Shown here in pieces: positions 1 through 8,280 of a stretch of 64,000 nucleotides of DNA; position 1 is the first letter of the stretch, and every line of letters starts with the position of its first letter. Location: positions 1 through 64,000 of the forward strand of contig JANRJV010000001.1 in NCBI GenBank assembly GCA_033763795.1, given 5' to 3'. Source of the stretch: JAEUIV01 sp033763795. GTDB taxonomy: Bacteria; Planctomycetota; Phycisphaerae; Phycisphaerales; UBA1924. Position numbers and translations under genes: made by a program. The notes under the pieces are model-generated. The model was not told where the DNA came from. It saw only the letters and a list, made by a program, of their open reading frames with translations, and searched no databases.

Positions 1-827
1 CCGGCGAGCGCCATGGCGGGGAGATCGTTCACGTCGTCCCCCAGGTACACGACCTCGGCGGGCGGCACGCCCATCCGCTCGCACAGCTCGGTGAAGCGCG
101 GCCCCTTCGGGCCGGGCCCGGCGTCGACATGCTGAACGCGGAGCTGCCGCGCCCGGCTGAGGATGCTGCCCGGGCTCGATGTGGCGCTCAGCCAACCCAC
201 GTGGATGCCCGCCGCCTCGAGCAGGTGCGTACCGAGCCCGTCGTGCGTGTTGTAGATGCGCAGCGTCTCCGCCGGCGTCTGCCCCGCGGATGAGCCAGCG
301 AGCGCGATGCCGCCGTCGGTCAGAACTCCGTCGACATCCGAGACGACGGCGCGCACGGCAACGCCAAGCGGCAAGCGCAGCCGGCGCACGCCCAGGACCA
401 CCGGGTGCGCCGGATCGAGGCCCAGCGCCAGGGCGCGCACCACCTCAAGCGAGTCATCATCCTCCGCGCGAACGCGCTCGACGGCGGTCAGTTGAAAGTC
501 CGAAAGCCGCACGGGCTCCCCGGATTCCGCCGTCCCCAGCGCCGCCAGCGCCCGGCGCGCCGAAGCGTCGGTGCAGAAGGGCTGAAGCGGGTCGGCGACC
601 AGCGCCCGGGACGCGCGCAGCGCGGGCGAGGGCGGCATCGGGTACAGCCCGTGCCGCGCAATCAGCCCGGCGATCGTCGCGTCGGACGTCACGACGCCGA
701 TGCGCTCCGGCGCCGCCAGATGCGACAGCACGCGGAGCGGCCACAGAACCAGCGGCACGCCGAGCACGCGCGTCGTCAGGAGGCTGACCGGGGCCGTCGA
801 GGCATCTATGAGCAGGGTTGGCTGCAT
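1..827 (-). CDS. KdsC-type HAD phosphatase with N-terminal nucleotidyltransferase-like domain (C-terminus cut by window edge)
   Basis: 275 codons are visible and the frame stays open to the window edge. Residues about 160-275 are a HAD phosphatase of the KdsC (3-deoxy-manno-octulosonate 8-phosphate phosphatase) type. Motif I is SDVDGVLTDG (Asp164, Asp166). The KdsC-like NTHDGLG...GWLSATSS segment follows, with Lys241 as probable motif III and YLGDDVNDLPAM as motif IV. The first ~155 residues resemble a shortened sugar cytidylyltransferase, but I see no GGSKGxPxKN nucleotide-binding motif, so this half may be inactive. Known relatives join CMP-sugar synthetases to such phosphatases in acidic-sugar or LPS synthesis. 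The ATG at 827 lies 18 bases beyond the tyrS stop on the same strand, so the two are probably co-transcribed. The phosphatase class is clear; the substrate (KDO, sialic or another acidic sugar phosphate) is not. Confidence 0.8.
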   Translation of the reverse strand, partial: MQPTLLIDASTAPVSLLTTRVLGVPLVLWPLRVLSHLAAPERIGVVTSDATIAGLIARHGLYPMPPSPALRASRALVADPLQPFCTDASARRALAALGTAESGEPVRLSDFQLTAVERVRAEDDDSLEVVRALALGLDPAHPVVLGVRRLRLPLGVAVRAVVSDVDGVLTDGGIALAGSSAGQTPAETLRIYNTHDGLGTHLLEAAGIHVGWLSATSSPGSILSRARQLRVQHVDAGPGPKGPRFTELCERMGVPPAEVVYLGDDVNDLPAMALA

Positions 828-844
828 GGCGTGCGTGCGGGGTC

Positions 845-2179
845 TCAGGTCCAGCGCGTGAGATGCCACGCCTTCTTGCCGCGACGGATCAGGGCGAGTG
901 TGCCGTGGAGCAGATCGTCGGGCCGCAGGGAGTCATCCGGGCCTGCGACGCGCCCGTTGATGCTGACCGCCCCGGCCTGCAGGTGCTCGCGTGCTTCGCG
1001 CTTGCTCTTGCACAGGCTGGTGAGGGGCAGAAGCTCCGCCAGCGGCATGCCGGCGGGGCCAAGCGCTGCCAGCTCCTCGCGCCTGTGGTCGCTGGCGGGA
1101 ACCGCCGCGAAGACCTCTTCGAGCGTGGAGAGCGGCAGGTCCGCGACGTCGCCGCTGAAGAGCGCCGCCGCAGCTCGTTCGGCGTCGGCGGCGGCGCGCT
1201 CGCCGTGGAGCAGGGTCGTCATGTGGCGCGCCAGCGCGCGGTGAGCCTCGCGCCTGCCGGGGTCGGCGTCGTGCGCCGCTTCCAGCGCAAGGATCTCTTC
1301 GTGCGGCAGGAACGTGAAGAAGCGGATCCAGCGCCGCACGTCGGCATCGGCCGCGTTGAGCCAGAACTGGAAGAAGGCGTAGGGGCTCGTGCGCTCCGGG
1401 CTGAGCCAGATGGCGCCCGACTCGGTCTTGCCGAACTTCGTCCCATCGGCCTTCGTGACGAGCGGCGCCGTCAGGCCGAACGCCGCGGACTCCGCCTCGG
1501 CCGGCCGCCCGCCCGCGTGCGCCGCGTTCTCCCACCGGCGGATCAGGTCGATGCCCGGGACGATGTTGCTCCACTGATCGCTGCCCGAGAGCTGGAGCGT
1601 CACGCCCATGGTGCGGTACAGGTGCAGATAGTCGTACGCTTGGAGCAGCATGTAGCTGAACTCGGTGTAGCTGATGCCCTGCTCGCGGTTCTCGAGGCGG
1701 TCGCGCACGGAGTCGCGCTTGATCATCTCGTTGATCGAGAAGTGCTTGCCGACGTCGCGCAGCGCCTCGATGAAGCCCAGCTTGCCCAGCCAGTCGAGGT
1801 TGTTGACGATGACGGCGGCGTTGGGCCCCTCGAAACTGAGCAGCCGCTCGAAGATGCGCCGCTGGCTCTCCACGTTGGCGCGGACGCGCTCTTCGGACTG
1901 AAGCTGGCGCTCGGTGCTCTTGCCCGAGGGGTCGCCGATGAGCCCCGTGCCGCCGCCCATCACGACCACGGGCGTGTGCCCGCTGCGCTGCAGGTGGCGG
2001 AGCATGATGATGGGGACGAGGTTGCCGATCGTGAGCGAGTCGGCCGTCGGGTCGAAGCCGCAGTACCCGCGGCGCCCCCCCGGCCGCGTCGCGGAGCCGA
2101 GGTGGGCGCGGAGGCCCGCTTCATCCGTCGTCTGGTGGAAGAGGCCGCGGAATCTCAGTTCTGCGAGCAGATCGGTCAT
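845..2179 (-). CDS. tyrS: tyrosyl-tRNA synthetase
   Basis: 444 aa, normal for bacterial TyrRS. The cytoplasmic enzyme charges tRNA-Tyr with tyrosine using ATP. Visible features in order: the class I fold with FDPTADSLTIGNL (a HIGH-type signature) near residue 45; GGGTGLIGDPSGK; the tyrosine-binding stretch YTEFSYMLLQAYDY and QLSGSDQWSN; the KMSKS-equivalent KFGKTESG near residue 248; and a C-terminal S4 RNA-binding domain from about residue 375 (SLCKSKREAREHLQAGAVSING). The KFGKT form places it in the TyrS class with lysine-phenylalanine-glycine-lysine. It lies just upstream of the KdsC-like gene on the same strand. The ATG at 2179 starts the family-typical MTDLLxEL beginning. Confidence 0.97.
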   Translation of the reverse strand: MTDLLAELRFRGLFHQTTDEAGLRAHLGSATRPGGRRGYCGFDPTADSLTIGNLVPIIMLRHLQRSGHTPVVVMGGGTGLIGDPSGKSTERQLQSEERVRANVESQRRIFERLLSFEGPNAAVIVNNLDWLGKLGFIEALRDVGKHFSINEMIKRDSVRDRLENREQGISYTEFSYMLLQAYDYLHLYRTMGVTLQLSGSDQWSNIVPGIDLIRRWENAAHAGGRPAEAESAAFGLTAPLVTKADGTKFGKTESGAIWLSPERTSPYAFFQFWLNAADADVRRWIRFFTFLPHEEILALEAAHDADPGRREAHRALARHMTTLLHGERAAADAERAAAALFSGDVADLPLSTLEEVFAAVPASDHRREELAALGPAGMPLAELLPLTSLCKSKREAREHLQAGAVSINGRVAGPDDSLRPDDLLHGTLALIRRGKKAWHLTRWT

Positions 2180-2260
2180 ACGCCGTGGATGCTAACGGGC
2201 CGCCGGCGGTGGGGCCGACGCGGCGTTCGGTGAGGACCGGGCCGCGGGCGCGCGTCCCCC

Positions 2261-2293
2261 AAAAAAGATCACCGGCACGGTTTCCCGCGCCGG
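2261..2293 (-). terminator. rho-independent terminator for the gene at 2327-3160
   Basis: Read on the minus strand, a 9-bp stem (2285-2293 with 2272-2280, one G-U pair) closes a GAAA tetraloop. A run of six T (2261-2266) follows after four bases. It sits about 35 bases past the stop of the secreted-protein gene and before tyrS, so tyrS likely has its own promoter. Confidence 0.75.
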
Positions 2294-2326
2294 GGACGAG
2301 GTAGAGATTTGGAGATTGGTGATCAA

Positions 2327-3160
2327 TCACCCGCGACGGCGGCGGAGCACCACGAGGGCGGCAACGCCCGCGAGGCTCGCGACACCGGGGGTGGGAATCG
2401 GCACATCAACAACGTTCGTATCGCCGTCGGAACCGTCGAAGCCGTCCGTGGGAGAGGACGAGTCGCGGCCCAGACGGTTGGGGGCTTCGCCGCCGCCCTC
2501 GTTGGCGATCGACGGAGCGGGGTTGGAAACAAAGCGGTTCACGACCGGGGCCTGCTCGCCGGCGGTCACGCCCTGCGCACTCTGCGCGGCCATGACAGCG
2601 GCGGAGCCGCGGAGGATGTCGGTGATTTCGGGGACTTCGGCGAGGACGCTCGCGAAGATGGGCTCTTCGGGCTCGATCGCCAGACCCTCGACATCGGAGG
2701 CGAGGTCGCCGCCTTCACCGCCGCCGCCCACGCCCTCGAAGGAGACGCGGTTCTCGACGCCGGAGACTCCCAGCGACTGCAGGAGCGGGTCGGCGGGCTT
2801 CTCGTTGGTGTTCTCGGAGAAAGTCAGGGCCAGGCCGAACGAAGCGTTCTCAACTTCGGAAGCGGGCTGTGCCGTCTCGGAGGCGCCGAAGACCTTGGCC
2901 ATCGACCGGCGCAGCGCGACAGCGGCGACCGGATCGGCCCCGCTGCGGGACGCCATCAGCCCGCTCAGCGACGTGGCGCCGTGAGCGTCGGCGGAAGTGA
3001 ACGCCGCGCGGCTGCGGGTCTGAACAGCGGTCGACGGGGTCTCAGTCTCGGCGGAAGCGGGCTTGGAAAGGAACGGGATCGCCCCGATCTGGTTCAGCCC
3101 GGCGACCGCGAGCGCTGGGACAAAAATCACAGCACCGACAACGGCGGCACGCGTGTTCAT
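2327..3160 (-). CDS. secreted protein with PEP-CTERM-like sorting tail
   Basis: 277 aa with no recognised catalytic domain. It begins MNTRAAVVGAVIFVPALAVAG, which looks like a signal anchor. The middle is low-complexity, rich in Ala, Glu, Gly and Ser with an acidic bias. The C-terminus reads VPIPTPGVASLAGVAALVVLRRRRG, broken here as IPTPG, a hydrophobic segment and a basic RRRR end. That matches the PEP-CTERM architecture, in which an exosortase is thought to process the protein at the outer envelope; no exosortase gene lies in this window. I chose the ATG at 3160 because GGAGGAG precedes it by about 11 bases; upstream codons in frame add only a leader-like stretch. A good terminator follows. 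Role unknown; probably an extracellular or envelope-displayed protein. Confidence 0.8.
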   Translation of the reverse strand: MNTRAAVVGAVIFVPALAVAGLNQIGAIPFLSKPASAETETPSTAVQTRSRAAFTSADAHGATSLSGLMASRSGADPVAAVALRRSMAKVFGASETAQPASEVENASFGLALTFSENTNEKPADPLLQSLGVSGVENRVSFEGVGGGGEGGDLASDVEGLAIEPEEPIFASVLAEVPEITDILRGSAAVMAAQSAQGVTAGEQAPVVNRFVSNPAPSIANEGGGEAPNRLGRDSSSPTDGFDGSDGDTNVVDVPIPTPGVASLAGVAALVVLRRRRG

Positions 3161-3424
3161 AGTTCCTGACTCCTCCGCACCGGAAAGAGGCTGTGCTTCC
3201 TCTATCCGTGCGTGTAGGAACATACCGCGCCCGACACGGCTCGCAAGCGGAAAATCCGGCCTGCAAGCGAATTACGAGCAATTCAGACACAACGGCGGAG
3301 ATGAGACGCTGTGGCTGACATGCACCACCCAGCTTCCGACCGTAAACCATTGTTCTTCATGGGGTTACACGCAGCGATCCGGGGCCTTCCCGGGGCGGCC
3401 GGAGCCTGCCGATACATTGAGCGT

Positions 3425-4816
3425 ATGAAAGTGACCGTCTGCGGTGCGGCGGGGATGGTGACGGGCTCGGCGTACCTCGTGGAAACTCAGTCAGCCCGCG
3501 TGCTCGTCGACTGCGGAATGTTCCAGGGGGAAGCCGACAGCCGCGGACTGAACCGCCAGCTCGGCCCCATCGACCCTGCGCGGCTCGACGCCGTGGTGGT
3601 CACCCATGCGCACATCGACCACGTGGGCCGCCTGCCGCTGCTGGCTCAGCAGGGATTTCACGGGTCGGTCTTCGCGACCGCGGCGACGTGCGACCTGGCA
3701 CGGCTGCTGCTCGAAGACAGCGCCCAGATCCAAGTGCAGGACCTCGAGCGCCTGAACCGTCGGCGGCTCCGCGCGGGGGAGGATCCTCTCCCGCCGCTGT
3801 ACACGATGGATGATGTGCGCGCGATCGCCCAGCGCACGCGGAAGATCGCGCTGGACCTCCCGCACGAGGTGGCGCGGGGTGTTTCCGTGACGCTGCGCGA
3901 GGCGGGCCACATTCTCGGGTCGGCCTCGGTCGTCATGCGTCTGCACGACGGCGCTCGGACCGCCACCGTTCACTTTTCGGGCGATCTCGGCCCGCGGCGC
4001 TCGCCGATCCTCCGCGACTTTGAGCCGAGCGTGCGCGCCGACCTGGTGTTCCTCGAATCCACCTACGGCGACCGCGAGCATCCGCCGCAGAGAGAATCGG
4101 TTGAGCGGTTCATCGCGCTGATCCGGGAAGCGATCTGGAACCGCGAGCGCGTGCTGATCCCCGCCTTCGCGGTGGGGCGCACGCAGCAGGTGCTCTATCA
4201 CCTGGCGGAAGCGGTCCGCCAGGGGCTGCTGCCGGAGTGCCCGATCTATCTGGACAGCCCGGCCGCCCGCTCCGCCACCGAGGTGTACCAGGCCTACCGC
4301 GAGCTGTACGACACCGAAATGGGCGACCTCGTCGACCGCCGACAGATGCGCGAGGACCTGCGGAACCTGCGGATCGTCGAGAGCCCCGCGGAAAGCCGGG
4401 CGCTGAACGACAGCTGGGACCCCTGCGTGATCATCGCCGGCTCGGGGATGTGCGAGGGGGGACGGATCGTGCATCACCTTCGGCACAGCCTGTGGCGTCG
4501 CGGCGTGCGCGTGATCCTGGTGGGCTTCGCGGCGCGGGGCACGCTGGCGCGGGAGCTCGCCGACGGCGCGGAGCGGGTGATGATCTTCAACGAGCCCGTC
4601 GCCGTGCGCGCCAAGGTGCACACACTGAGCGGCTTCTCCGCGCACGCGGCCCAGAGCGAGCTGCTGGAGTGGGTCGAGCCGGCGGCCCGCGCTGGTGCGA
4701 CGGTGGCGCTCACGCACGGCGAAGACGCGCCCCGCGCGGGGCTCGCCGCCGCGATCGAAGCGCGGTTCGGCGTGCGGTCGCTGCTGCCCACGCTGGGACA
4801 GGTCATCGAGGTCTGA
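3425..4816 (+). CDS. metallo-beta-lactamase/beta-CASP RNA-processing exonuclease family protein
   Basis: 463 aa. The metallo-beta-lactamase core shows the zinc motif THAHIDHVGR near residue 60, an aspartate-containing HFSGDLG near 185 and ESTYGDR near 210. The beta-CASP cap carries IPAFAVGRTQQVLYHL and IIAGSGMCEGGRIVHHL. The C-terminal RNA-metabolising motif is LSGFSAHAAQSELLEW. This arrangement is that of the CPSF-73/YSH1-like bacterial family that cleaves or trims RNA, rather than the shorter ligase-associated DNA exonuclease. The ATG at 3425 starts the typical KVTVCGAAGMVTGSxYL; the in-frame upstream extension of 38 residues is not conserved-looking. It is transcribed alone, divergent from the PEP-CTERM gene and convergent with the methyltransferase. 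The exact RNA target is not deducible. Confidence 0.9.
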   Translation: MKVTVCGAAGMVTGSAYLVETQSARVLVDCGMFQGEADSRGLNRQLGPIDPARLDAVVVTHAHIDHVGRLPLLAQQGFHGSVFATAATCDLARLLLEDSAQIQVQDLERLNRRRLRAGEDPLPPLYTMDDVRAIAQRTRKIALDLPHEVARGVSVTLREAGHILGSASVVMRLHDGARTATVHFSGDLGPRRSPILRDFEPSVRADLVFLESTYGDREHPPQRESVERFIALIREAIWNRERVLIPAFAVGRTQQVLYHLAEAVRQGLLPECPIYLDSPAARSATEVYQAYRELYDTEMGDLVDRRQMREDLRNLRIVESPAESRALNDSWDPCVIIAGSGMCEGGRIVHHLRHSLWRRGVRVILVGFAARGTLARELADGAERVMIFNEPVAVRAKVHTLSGFSAHAAQSELLEWVEPAARAGATVALTHGEDAPRAGLAAAIEARFGVRSLLPTLGQVIEV

Positions 4817-4844
4817 AGAGCCCGGCCGCGCCGGGGCCGCGCAG

Positions 4845-6320
4845 TCAGCTCAGATAGCCCATCTCCAGCCAGCGGCGCACCAGCGGAAGCACGAGCGCCT
4901 GGAGTCGATCGGCGTTCATGCCGCGGGACGACGCCGACGCGGCGATCACGCCGCGCAGGTCGCGGCGTCCGTCGCATCCCATCAGCACGGCGAGCGGCAG
5001 CGGGTCGATCTGCATCGCCTCGGGCCAGCCGTCAGTCTGCCTGAGAACTCCCGCGAGCACGCCGAAGTCGGCTTTGCCGATCGGCGCCGGTCGGCCAACG
5101 AGCTCGAGCGACGGCGCCACGCGGAACGTGCGCTGCAGCAGCGCCTGCGGCGTCGCCGCCGAGTGCAGCGCCGTGCGCCCGTCGAACCAGCGGCGGAGCT
5201 GGGCGCCCCCCGCGTCGCCCAGGCCCGCCGTCGAGCGCCGCTCGGCGTGGAACCAGTTCGATCCGTTCCGCCGGCGGAGCACGATCACGCCGAAGGTGAT
5301 CTCCTGCCATCCCAGCCGCTCGAACATGGACAGCCACGCTTCGAGCGGAGCGGGATCGCGGGCCGGTTCCAGCAGTCTCATTTCGCGCCGCCAGGTGACC
5401 GCGTACTGTCGGGCCGACTGCGTGCGGACGCCGAGAACCATCGCGTCACATCCCGCGTTCTCCATCCAGCCTCTGACCGGCGCGTCCCACGGGGAGCCGG
5501 CGGCGTGGCCCCAGTTTCCGAGGATCGTCGCGAAGCCGCCGTCACGCAGGACCGCCCCAGCGCCGCGCACGACGCGCTCCGTGAACGAGGCCTGATCGTT
5601 GCCCGGCCCGGAGCTCAGGGCGGTCTGTGCGCCGGCGGGACTGAGCACGAACGGCGGGTTGGAGATGAGCGAGTCGAACACGGCGGGTTCGCCGGCGACC
5701 GGCTCGAACAGGCTGCCCTCTCGGAGCTCCACATTTGTCCGGTCGTTGAGCGCAGCGGTCAGTGCTGCGCAGCGGAGTGCGCGGCGCGAGATGTCCGTGC
5801 CCACGGCCTGACCCGCCCATGTCGAGGCGGCGGCGATCGGGAGTCCCTGCCCCGTGCCGATCTCCAGCACGCGGCCCCGGGAGGCGGGCACCGTCAGGGA
5901 GATCAGCATGCGCGTCGCCCCCGCTACCGGAGTCACCAGTTCCTCGGACGCCTCGGGACGCGGGCAGAGCAGGAAGTCCTGCGCGGCGGCGGCCTCGCCC
6001 AGGAACGCGACAGCGAACCGCGAGCGCACGCGCCCGTCCACGCGTTCGAGCAGGCCGCGCTCGACGAGCGCATGAACGGCTTCGTCTCCCACGGCGCGAG
6101 CGGCCGACCCCCGCGTGACGTCCGCACCGACCGCGAACAAGCGGAGCGCAACGGAGAGCGCATCGTCGCCCTCGGTCAGTTCGAGCGCTGCGTCCAGCCG
6201 TTCTGCGGGCGTGCCCCGGGCGGCGCTGAGCATCGCGGCGTGCGCCGGCAGGTGATATCCGACTTCGAGCAGGCGGCGCCTCAGGATGGACAGCGGGTCG
6301 CCACGCGTTGCAACGGTCAT
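4845..6320 (-). CDS. class I SAM-dependent methyltransferase with N-terminal winged-helix-like domain
   Basis: 491 aa. Residues about 60-130 look like a winged-helix module (AVHALVERGLLERVDGRVRS). The central Rossmann methyltransferase has motif I LEIGTGQGLPIAAA and the N-/O-methyltransferase motif IV SNPPF. The NPPF motif is shared with PrmC, RsmC and other enzymes that methylate amide or exocyclic nitrogens. The C-terminal ~150 residues are of unknown function. Similar two-domain proteins are common in actinobacteria and planctomycetes, with substrate not established to my knowledge. I prefer the ATG at 6320 over the upstream TTG at 6347 because the latter overlaps the T-tract of the adjacent terminator. 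It is convergent with the nuclease gene (28 bases between stops). Confidence 0.8.
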   Translation of the reverse strand: MTVATRGDPLSILRRRLLEVGYHLPAHAAMLSAARGTPAERLDAALELTEGDDALSVALRLFAVGADVTRGSAARAVGDEAVHALVERGLLERVDGRVRSRFAVAFLGEAAAAQDFLLCPRPEASEELVTPVAGATRMLISLTVPASRGRVLEIGTGQGLPIAAASTWAGQAVGTDISRRALRCAALTAALNDRTNVELREGSLFEPVAGEPAVFDSLISNPPFVLSPAGAQTALSSGPGNDQASFTERVVRGAGAVLRDGGFATILGNWGHAAGSPWDAPVRGWMENAGCDAMVLGVRTQSARQYAVTWRREMRLLEPARDPAPLEAWLSMFERLGWQEITFGVIVLRRRNGSNWFHAERRSTAGLGDAGGAQLRRWFDGRTALHSAATPQALLQRTFRVAPSLELVGRPAPIGKADFGVLAGVLRQTDGWPEAMQIDPLPLAVLMGCDGRRDLRGVIAASASSRGMNADRLQALVLPLVRRWLEMGYLS

Positions 6321-6344
6321 GCGCTCGCACCGTAGCACACGCCT

Positions 6345-6376
6345 CAAAAGAAAAACGCCCGCTCGGAGGCGGGCGT
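6345..6376 (-). terminator. rho-independent terminator for the gene at 6412-8106
   Basis: A perfect 8-bp stem (6355-6362 with 6369-6376) closes a 6-base loop. On the minus strand it is followed by TTTTCTTTT. It lies 36 bases past the stop of the propeller/dockerin gene. Confidence 0.85.
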
Positions 6377-6411
6377 CGGGGGGACTGGATGCGCGGATGC
6401 AGCGAACGCGG

Positions 6412-8106
6412 TCAGTTGCAGGTCTGCTGCCAGCGGCGGAGCACCGCGACGATGTCCTGGAAGCCGACGACGCCGTCGCCGTCGACGTCGCCCTCGCAGG
6501 CGGGGGGCTGAACGGTGAGCGTGGCCTGCCGGCTGACGAAAGCGCTGCAGAAGGAGTTCACGACGAGCTGGTACACGCCCTCGTCGCCCGCCTGCACGGG
6601 GTTGATGGTCAGAGCGGGCGAGGACGCGCCCTGGATTCGCCCGTCATCCTCGATGGGCTTGCCGTTGAAGCGCCACTGGAACGCAAGCGTTGAGCCGGCC
6701 TCGGCGGGTTCAGCATAGAGCGTCGTGACAGATCCCACGGTCTCGGTGTCGTCCAGAGGCTCGCGGAGGAACGGGCCGCCGCCGCAGAGGTTGGCGAGAT
6801 ACACGTCCTCGGAGAACTCGAAGTCGTCGCCCGGGTCCGCGGCGAAATCGGTCTCGAACGCGATGGCGAGCGAGCCCGACGCCATGCCGTGGTCGTAGCC
6901 GTTGAGCGAAATCCCGTTCAGAACGTCGGCCTGTACGGAGGTCAGATCCTCAACGCGGACCAGGAACAAGCCGGAGAATCCGGGAGTGCCCCCGCGTTCA
7001 TTCTCCTCGCCGCGCGACCCGCCCGGTTGGGCGCCCGCCGGGAGGAAGCTGCAGAAGAAGAAGTCGGCCGAGTAGAAGTTTCCATTGTAGGAGGCCTGCA
7101 GGTCCGACCCATCACAGAGCAAGAGCCCGGGCGGGGGCGTCGGCGAGACATCGGTGAGCGAGAACTGGGCGCCGCCGCGGCTGACAACGGGGATCGCGCG
7201 CAGGACCCGGGAGTTCCCGAACCCGCGGGACACCGGGATCAGATTGGTGGCGGAGCTACCGAAGAAAATAGCTGAGCCGTCCGACGAGATGCTCGGTTCC
7301 TGGCTGGGCGCGTTGCCGAAGGTCACGCCGCCGAGCCCGTCGTCGACGGCCGAGACAACTCGCGTCGTCGAAGAGTCGCGGTCGCGCAGATAGATCTGGA
7401 AAGTGAACTCCGGAGCGCCCGGGGCGATGGGGGCGGTCGATTGGAACGCGACGAGGCGTCCGTCGCCCGAGATGCTGGGGTCCGCGCCCGAGGCGGGCTG
7501 CCCGTCTACGTTCACGGAGATGCACTCGATGCCGCCCGTGCTCGAGTCATAGAGATAGACGTCGTCGCCAAAGTTGGTGTCGACGGGACCGAGGTTGTCG
7601 GCGCTGGTGGTCCACGCGATGACCCCGCCGTCGAACGACACGGTGGGCTGGTAGGCGAACCCGTTGCTCGGAACGCCCAGGCCGTTCTGAGAGATGAGCG
7701 TGACGGTCCCCGTCGCGATGTCGACCTTGTAGATCTGTGAACCGCCCAGCTCGGAGTTGAACGAGAAGACGACGGTGCCGCCGTCGCCCGAGAGCTCCCA
7801 GCCGTCGATGTACGAGAAGAAGCCGACGTTGACGCGGATCGCGTCGACGTTGACGCGGGCGACCTCGCCGGTCGTCATGTTGCGGAGGTACAGGTCCTCG
7901 ACGCCGTTGGTGTCGGTCGGGTCGACGGCGGTCCAGTCTTCGTAGACCGCGAAAAGAACGAGGTTTCCGTCGGCGCTGACCGAGGGGTCGTCGACCCCGG
8001 AGATGAGTTGCTCGCCCCCCGGCCCGACGGAGACCCACTCAAGCTGCGCCGAGGCGGACCCGGCGATCATGGACAGGGCGGCGACGCCCACCAGTGCACT
8101 ACGCAT
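6412..8106 (-). CDS. secreted beta-propeller protein with Ig-like domain and C-terminal dockerin-like repeat
   Basis: 564 aa, exported: MRSALVGVAALSMIAGSASA is a clear signal peptide with an AxA site before Gln. Residues about 25-430 contain repeated PD40/TolB-type propeller blades, seen as recurring SxDGxxVxF motifs (PSVSADGNLVLFA, PSISGDGRLVAFQS, PSISSDGSAIFFGS). Residues about 450-535 form an Ig-like or PKD-like domain (FQWRFNGKPI ... LTINPVQAGDEGVYQLVV). The last ~30 residues are dockerin-like, GDVDGDGVVGFQDIVAVL, a calcium-loop repeat common in planctomycete secreted proteins. The paralog at 8281-9930 lies directly upstream on the same strand, 174 bases away. Likely a surface or extracellular binding protein; ligand unknown. 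Its own terminator follows. Confidence 0.85.
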   Translation of the reverse strand: MRSALVGVAALSMIAGSASAQLEWVSVGPGGEQLISGVDDPSVSADGNLVLFAVYEDWTAVDPTDTNGVEDLYLRNMTTGEVARVNVDAIRVNVGFFSYIDGWELSGDGGTVVFSFNSELGGSQIYKVDIATGTVTLISQNGLGVPSNGFAYQPTVSFDGGVIAWTTSADNLGPVDTNFGDDVYLYDSSTGGIECISVNVDGQPASGADPSISGDGRLVAFQSTAPIAPGAPEFTFQIYLRDRDSSTTRVVSAVDDGLGGVTFGNAPSQEPSISSDGSAIFFGSSATNLIPVSRGFGNSRVLRAIPVVSRGGAQFSLTDVSPTPPPGLLLCDGSDLQASYNGNFYSADFFFCSFLPAGAQPGGSRGEENERGGTPGFSGLFLVRVEDLTSVQADVLNGISLNGYDHGMASGSLAIAFETDFAADPGDDFEFSEDVYLANLCGGGPFLREPLDDTETVGSVTTLYAEPAEAGSTLAFQWRFNGKPIEDDGRIQGASSPALTINPVQAGDEGVYQLVVNSFCSAFVSRQATLTVQPPACEGDVDGDGVVGFQDIVAVLRRWQQTCN

Positions 8107-8247
8107 GCTGACTCTCTCCTTCTCCAGCTACCACGAGGGCTCAGACCCGCGGCCACGGTCCGCGGCGGTCCGGCTCCGAGAAGACAACAGTACCCCGGGT
8201 TGATCGCGCGCCAAGCGCCGCTCGCCGACTTTCCGCGGCGCCACGGC

Positions 8248-8280
8248 GCACGGGGCCGCGCGGGCCCGCGGATCCCGTGC
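8248..8280 (-). terminator. GC-rich hairpin after the gene at 8281-9930
   Basis: Arms GCACGGG (8248-8254) and CCCGTGC (8274-8280) enclose further pairing, CCGCG with CGCGG. The hairpin directly abuts the stop codon but has no T-tract, so it may stabilise the mRNA end or assist factor-dependent termination rather than act as an intrinsic terminator. Confidence 0.4.

Noticed and set aside
818..2233. Plus-strand open frame opposite tyrS
   Set aside because: Shadow of tyrS; no domain, and composition follows the third codon position of the real gene.
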